Program-made: the position numbers and the translations under genes
Notes under the pieces: model-generated
Seen by the model: only the letters and a program-made list of their open reading frames with translations
Told to the model about the DNA's origin: nothing
Databases searched by the model: none
Source: Chania multitudinisentens RB-25
GTDB taxonomy: Bacteria > Pseudomonadota > Gammaproteobacteria > Enterobacterales > Enterobacteriaceae
Length of the DNA stretch: 64,000 nucleotides
Assembly: GCF_000520015.2 (NCBI RefSeq)
Contig: NZ_CP007044.2
Span: forward strand, 2,418,001-2,482,000
Direction: 5' to 3'
In this document: positions 61,607 to 64,000 of the stretch, piece by piece
Layout: the number at the start of each line of letters is the position of its first letter
Numbering within the stretch: the first letter of the stretch is position 1

Positions 61607-62070
61607 TTAACTACGGAGTGATTTTATATAACTTTGTAATAGCTTAAAATTTTTTTTAAAATTAACTACATCCTCTAAGTTTTTAGCCTCAGGAGGTAAG
61701 TTTCTAATTAATAGGTTTGCACCTTTTGTTAATGAGCTGAGAAAATCATTACATGCTACTTTTTTGATAAAAATAATTTCTTTTTCATTATATCTATCAT
61801 TAATAAAATGGATGTTATAAGCGCCATCAATTAAAAACACCTCGAAATAATAAGGCCCATCCATAAGTCTAAAAACCCCTTACTATCGAGACTAATGCGG
61901 CAAGCCTCCTGTAACCACCAATCTAATATAACTACAGTGAAATCATCCCAATTTTCTTCTGGGAAAAACATGCTATCTACTTGGAAGTGGATTTCTGAAA
62001 ATATTTGAGTTGATACTTTACTCTTTGATACACGGACAGAATTAGGATTAATTATTAAGCTAATCATCAT
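61607..62070 (-). pseudogene. Rhs-associated immunity-type gene, frameshifted
   Basis: The frame from the ATG at 62070 (MMISLIINPNSVRVSKSKVS) runs through EENWDDFTVVILDWWLQEA and LDSKGFLDL, then goes out of frame near 61855-61865. The continuation is in the next frame from 61864 (MDGPYYFEVFLIDGAYNIHF) to the stop at 61607. Together they would make a protein of about 153 residues. A small acidic cytosolic protein directly after a toxin tip, with the start overlapping the toxin stop, fits an immunity protein. The family is not recognised. A single-base loss at the ACTTATGGATG junction explains the break, although re-initiation at the internal ATG is possible. Confidence 0.6.
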
Positions 62071-62345
62071 CTCATCCTCTTGGGATAAGCGGTCTCAATG
62101 ACTTTAGTCGCTTTGTTTACCCACATTTCTATTATCATCCCCCCCGCGACGCCGGTTCCCAATACACGATCACCTTGGGATCGTCTAACTTTAATATTTG
62201 AATATGCCTCTTTAACTGCATTTTCAATTTGTGTTGGAGATATACTTTCAGGGAATAAGTCTTTTATACCACTCTGCCTTGCTATCCTACCCGTAGATGT
62301 ATGCCTATCCAAAATATGATCTATATCTATCTTAATTTTCTTCAG
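62067..62345 (-). pseudogene. Orphan Rhs C-terminal toxin domain, EndoU-like
   Basis: The frame encodes KKIKIDIDHILDRHTSTGR and then about 65 residues ending KATKVIETAYPKRMR. The paired His (DHILDRH), the FP...S..QI..AV helix and the terminal TAYP strand resemble EndoU/BECR-fold RNase toxins found at Rhs and CdiA tips. A TAA lies just upstream in this frame, and the Rhs core immediately preceding it is in another frame, so the tip is cut from its carrier by a frameshift. The stop overlaps the immunity start (ATGATGA). Toxin identity is inference from these motifs. Confidence 0.5.
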
Positions 62346-63165
62346 GCTGGCAGATTAACAGGCTTACTTCTCGTCCTTCTCGTCGGCCCACAACTCAATC
62401 CAAGTGGATCGATCCAACTTAGCGGATTCGGCGCATACTGATACAGGTTTATCCCACCCAACAGCCCTATCGGATCCTGACTGATAAACGCCGCGGTGTG
62501 CGGATCATAATACCGATAACGGTTGTAATGTAAACCGCTCTCTTGATCGTAATACTGCCCCTGAAAGCGCAGCGGGTTTTTACGGTATTGGCGCGTTGTG
62601 GGCCGGGCTCGCCCCATACGCCATGCTGCTGATGCCAGACCAGGGTGCTCTGTGTATCAATCAGTCTTATCGGTGCACCGTTCGGATCGCATTCATACCA
62701 GTAACTGGTTCGGTTATCTGTTTCTTCCGTGATTAGCGCCAAAGGTTGATAGCTGCCCGGCAGGTAAACGTATTCCCTGATGGTGGGCAGCAGCTGTTTT
62801 ATCCGCTGTTTACGCTGATGCGGGGCCTGGAGATCGTACACGGATGCCGATTCAGGTAGCGGAGTTGCAGAGCTGGCTTCGGCAGTCAAGTGATTTCTCT
62901 GCCAGAAAAACACCTGACTGTTTTCTGTTCCCTGTTTGGTAACGCGTCTGCCCAGACCATTGTAGCCGTAGTGAGTCACCGTGCCTTTCTGGTGTACCTG
63001 GATGAGCTGCTGCTCCACATTTCAAACCAGATCCTGCCTGCTGTTCGGCTGGGCCAGGTTTCGGCGCTGACGCAGCAGGTTGCCTGCCCGGTCATAGACA
63101 TAGCGAGTTGTTTCACGCATCCCTTCCCGGAACCAGCCACTGGGTTCGTTGCTTAGGATAAGCAT
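62342..63165 (-). pseudogene. Decayed 3' end of an rhs gene
   Basis: Minus-strand frames carry classic Rhs/YD-repeat sequence: RYVYDRAGNLLRQRRNL, HYGYNGLGRRVTKQG, RFQGQYYDQESGLHYNRYRY and the core-terminating DPIGLLGGINLYQYAPNPLS with DPLGL, after which variable toxin tips start. The remnant is broken by a TGA near 63018 (after RQDLV), a frameshift near 62605 (WGEPG/GRARP) and another at the tip junction near 62345. No 5' part exists in the window. It is the carrier scrap of an orphan toxin cassette displaced by the newer cassette to the right. Confidence 0.8.
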
Positions 63166-63181
63166 CTTTGACACCGTTTTG

Positions 63182-63703
63182 TTATATATATTCATTATTA
63201 ATCATGTGAGTTATATTTTTTATTGATACCGGTTGATATGAGTACATGTCTTCAACATAATTCCTATCTAGTGTATTCAAAAAAGCTTCAAGAGATTCTA
63301 AATTGTAGAAAAGACCATAATCATTCAAAAAACGCTTCGCGTATACGGTATCAAGTTTTGTTATAATTTCGCTTTCAATAACAGAGTATCCGCCATCAGG
63401 AGAACCAAAATCATAACCATCACAATAAGTATCAACACCCTCCTTAAGTTCTAATAAAATCACTCCCTCCTCTAGTGCTTCTAATTCTTTACAATATTTC
63501 ATTGCAATAAATACATCAGTCACAACATAAAAAAACTCACCACTATCTAATTCTATATATTCTCTTGCTTTTTCTATTTCATTATAAAGAGAACACTCAG
63601 GCCAAAGATTACCCCCAAGTCCATAATATTCTTTCAGCCCCAATGCAGTCAGATTATTTAGGGTTTTCTCCCAGTTACTTTTAACTATATACCATTTTTT
63701 CAT
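63182..63703 (-). CDS. Putative immunity protein for the adjacent polymorphic toxin
   Basis: The 173-residue protein starts MKKWYIVKSNWEKTLNNL at 63703, 6 nt beyond the toxin stop, with the AAGG Shine-Dalgarno overlapping that stop. It is acidic, has no signal peptide or membrane segment and matches no family I recognise. It is clearly AT-richer than the housekeeping genes, as usual for toxin-immunity cassettes. Position right after a toxin tip is the basis for the immunity call. It looks intact, unlike the cassette to its left. Confidence 0.6.
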   Translation of the reverse strand: MKKWYIVKSNWEKTLNNLTALGLKEYYGLGGNLWPECSLYNEIEKAREYIELDSGEFFYVVTDVFIAMKYCKELEALEEGVILLELKEGVDTYCDGYDFGSPDGGYSVIESEIITKLDTVYAKRFLNDYGLFYNLESLEAFLNTLDRNYVEDMYSYQPVSIKNITHMINNEYI

Positions 63704-63709
63704 TATTTT

Positions 63710-64000
63710 TTACCTTATTATAATGGCGCTGCTAGGTGGAGTATAACCTGGAGGTACCGGGATATGTTCACCATTAATATGTATATGAGAAGCAGTCGGA
63801 CCAGGGGGAACTGGGCCATACCCATGTGCACCACTAAGATCATTGGGTTTTGCTCTAACCGGAATACCAAGCTGATTCGCAAGTTCTATATAGGTATCTG
63901 CATCTTTGGCTGTTACTGGACCTTTCCCTTGAGAAATTCTCTTGGAATCCATTCTAGCCATATCTATTAAGGCTTGTTGTTCTGAATTAGGTTTACCTTG
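63710..64000 (-). CDS. C-terminal tip of a polymorphic toxin (partial at window edge)
   Basis: The open frame enters from the right edge and ends at a TAA at 63710-63712. About 96 residues are visible (QGKPNSEQQALIDMARMDSK ...). The last part, GPTASHIHINGEHIPVPPGY, has closely spaced His residues that could be a nuclease active site or metal site. Position immediately before an immunity-type gene, and next to an rhs remnant in the same orientation, points to the tip of an Rhs or related toxin whose main body lies beyond the window. The toxin family is not recognised. Confidence 0.55.
   Translation of the reverse strand, partial: QGKPNSEQQALIDMARMDSKRISQGKGPVTAKDADTYIELANQLGIPVRAKPNDLSGAHGYGPVPPGPTASHIHINGEHIPVPPGYTPPSSAIIIR

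Noticed and set aside
1..64000. tRNA or rRNA genes
   Set aside because: None was recognised by eye on either strand; a covariance search would be needed to exclude small RNAs.

Overview
The window looks like a chromosome segment of an enterobacterium of the Yersiniaceae, most probably Serratia. Reasons: the gene order glrK-qseG-glrR-nadE(two-domain, glutamine-dependent)-glnB, hmp/glyA, the full isc operon, pilW-rodZ-ispG-hisS-yfgM-bamB-der and xseA/guaBA; a full-length ERIC element; a spermidine dehydrogenase operon (this enzyme was classically described from Serratia and Citrobacter); and an EsaI/SpnI-type LuxI/LuxR pair. The species cannot be fixed from sequence reading alone. LAYOUT. 1-4.4 kb: sensor/lipoprotein/regulator genes glrK (tail), qseG and glrR, then nadE and the PII gene glnB, followed at once by three tandem 139-bp repeats. 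5.0-16.3 kb: a polyamine catabolic block read rightward: a LysR regulator, a PatD-like aldehyde dehydrogenase, the ABC importer YdcSTUV, a second aldehyde dehydrogenase (PatD), a Tat-exported spermidine dehydrogenase and a periplasmic tri-haem cytochrome c. Read as a pathway, SpdH splits spermidine in the periplasm to 1,3-diaminopropane and 4-aminobutyraldehyde and passes electrons to the cytochrome; the importer brings substrate or product in; PatD-type enzymes oxidise 4-aminobutyraldehyde to GABA. 16.3-25.4 kb: hmp and glyA (divergent, with NsrR-like and PurR-like operators between them), an HcaT-like permease, csiE, a two-gene metal transport pair of ZevAB type, suhB and trmJ. 25.4-33.7 kb: iscRSUA-hscBA-fdx-iscX, pepB and sseB; the isc operon carries two palindromic intergenic insertions, one of them a complete ERIC. 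33.8-43.7 kb: ndk, rlmN, pilW, rodZ, ispG, hisS, yfgM, bamB, der. 43.7-50.1 kb: an AEC-family permease, the zinc ribbon gene yfgJ, and a sugar locus made of a LacI regulator divergent from an MFS permease and a GH31 glycosidase. 50.1-58.2 kb: xseA, guaB, guaA, a divergent LysR/NmrA-like pair and the lipoprotein amidase gene amiD. 58.3-64 kb: accessory DNA, a graveyard of mobile elements. It holds an IS481-like element whose transposase has two in-frame amber codons, a fused scrap of an IS3-family transposase and a serine-recombinase tail, an apparently intact convergent luxI/luxR pair with a strong lux-box-like dyad over the luxR promoter, a frameshifted gene of unknown family, a decayed orphan Rhs tip with its nuclease-like toxin and immunity genes, and at the right edge the toxin tip of another Rhs-type or related polymorphic toxin with an intact neighbouring immunity-like gene. 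The most interesting parts are this quorum-sensing/Rhs island, the spermidine respiration-like operon with two PatD paralogues, and the tandem repeats fused to the 3' end of glnB.
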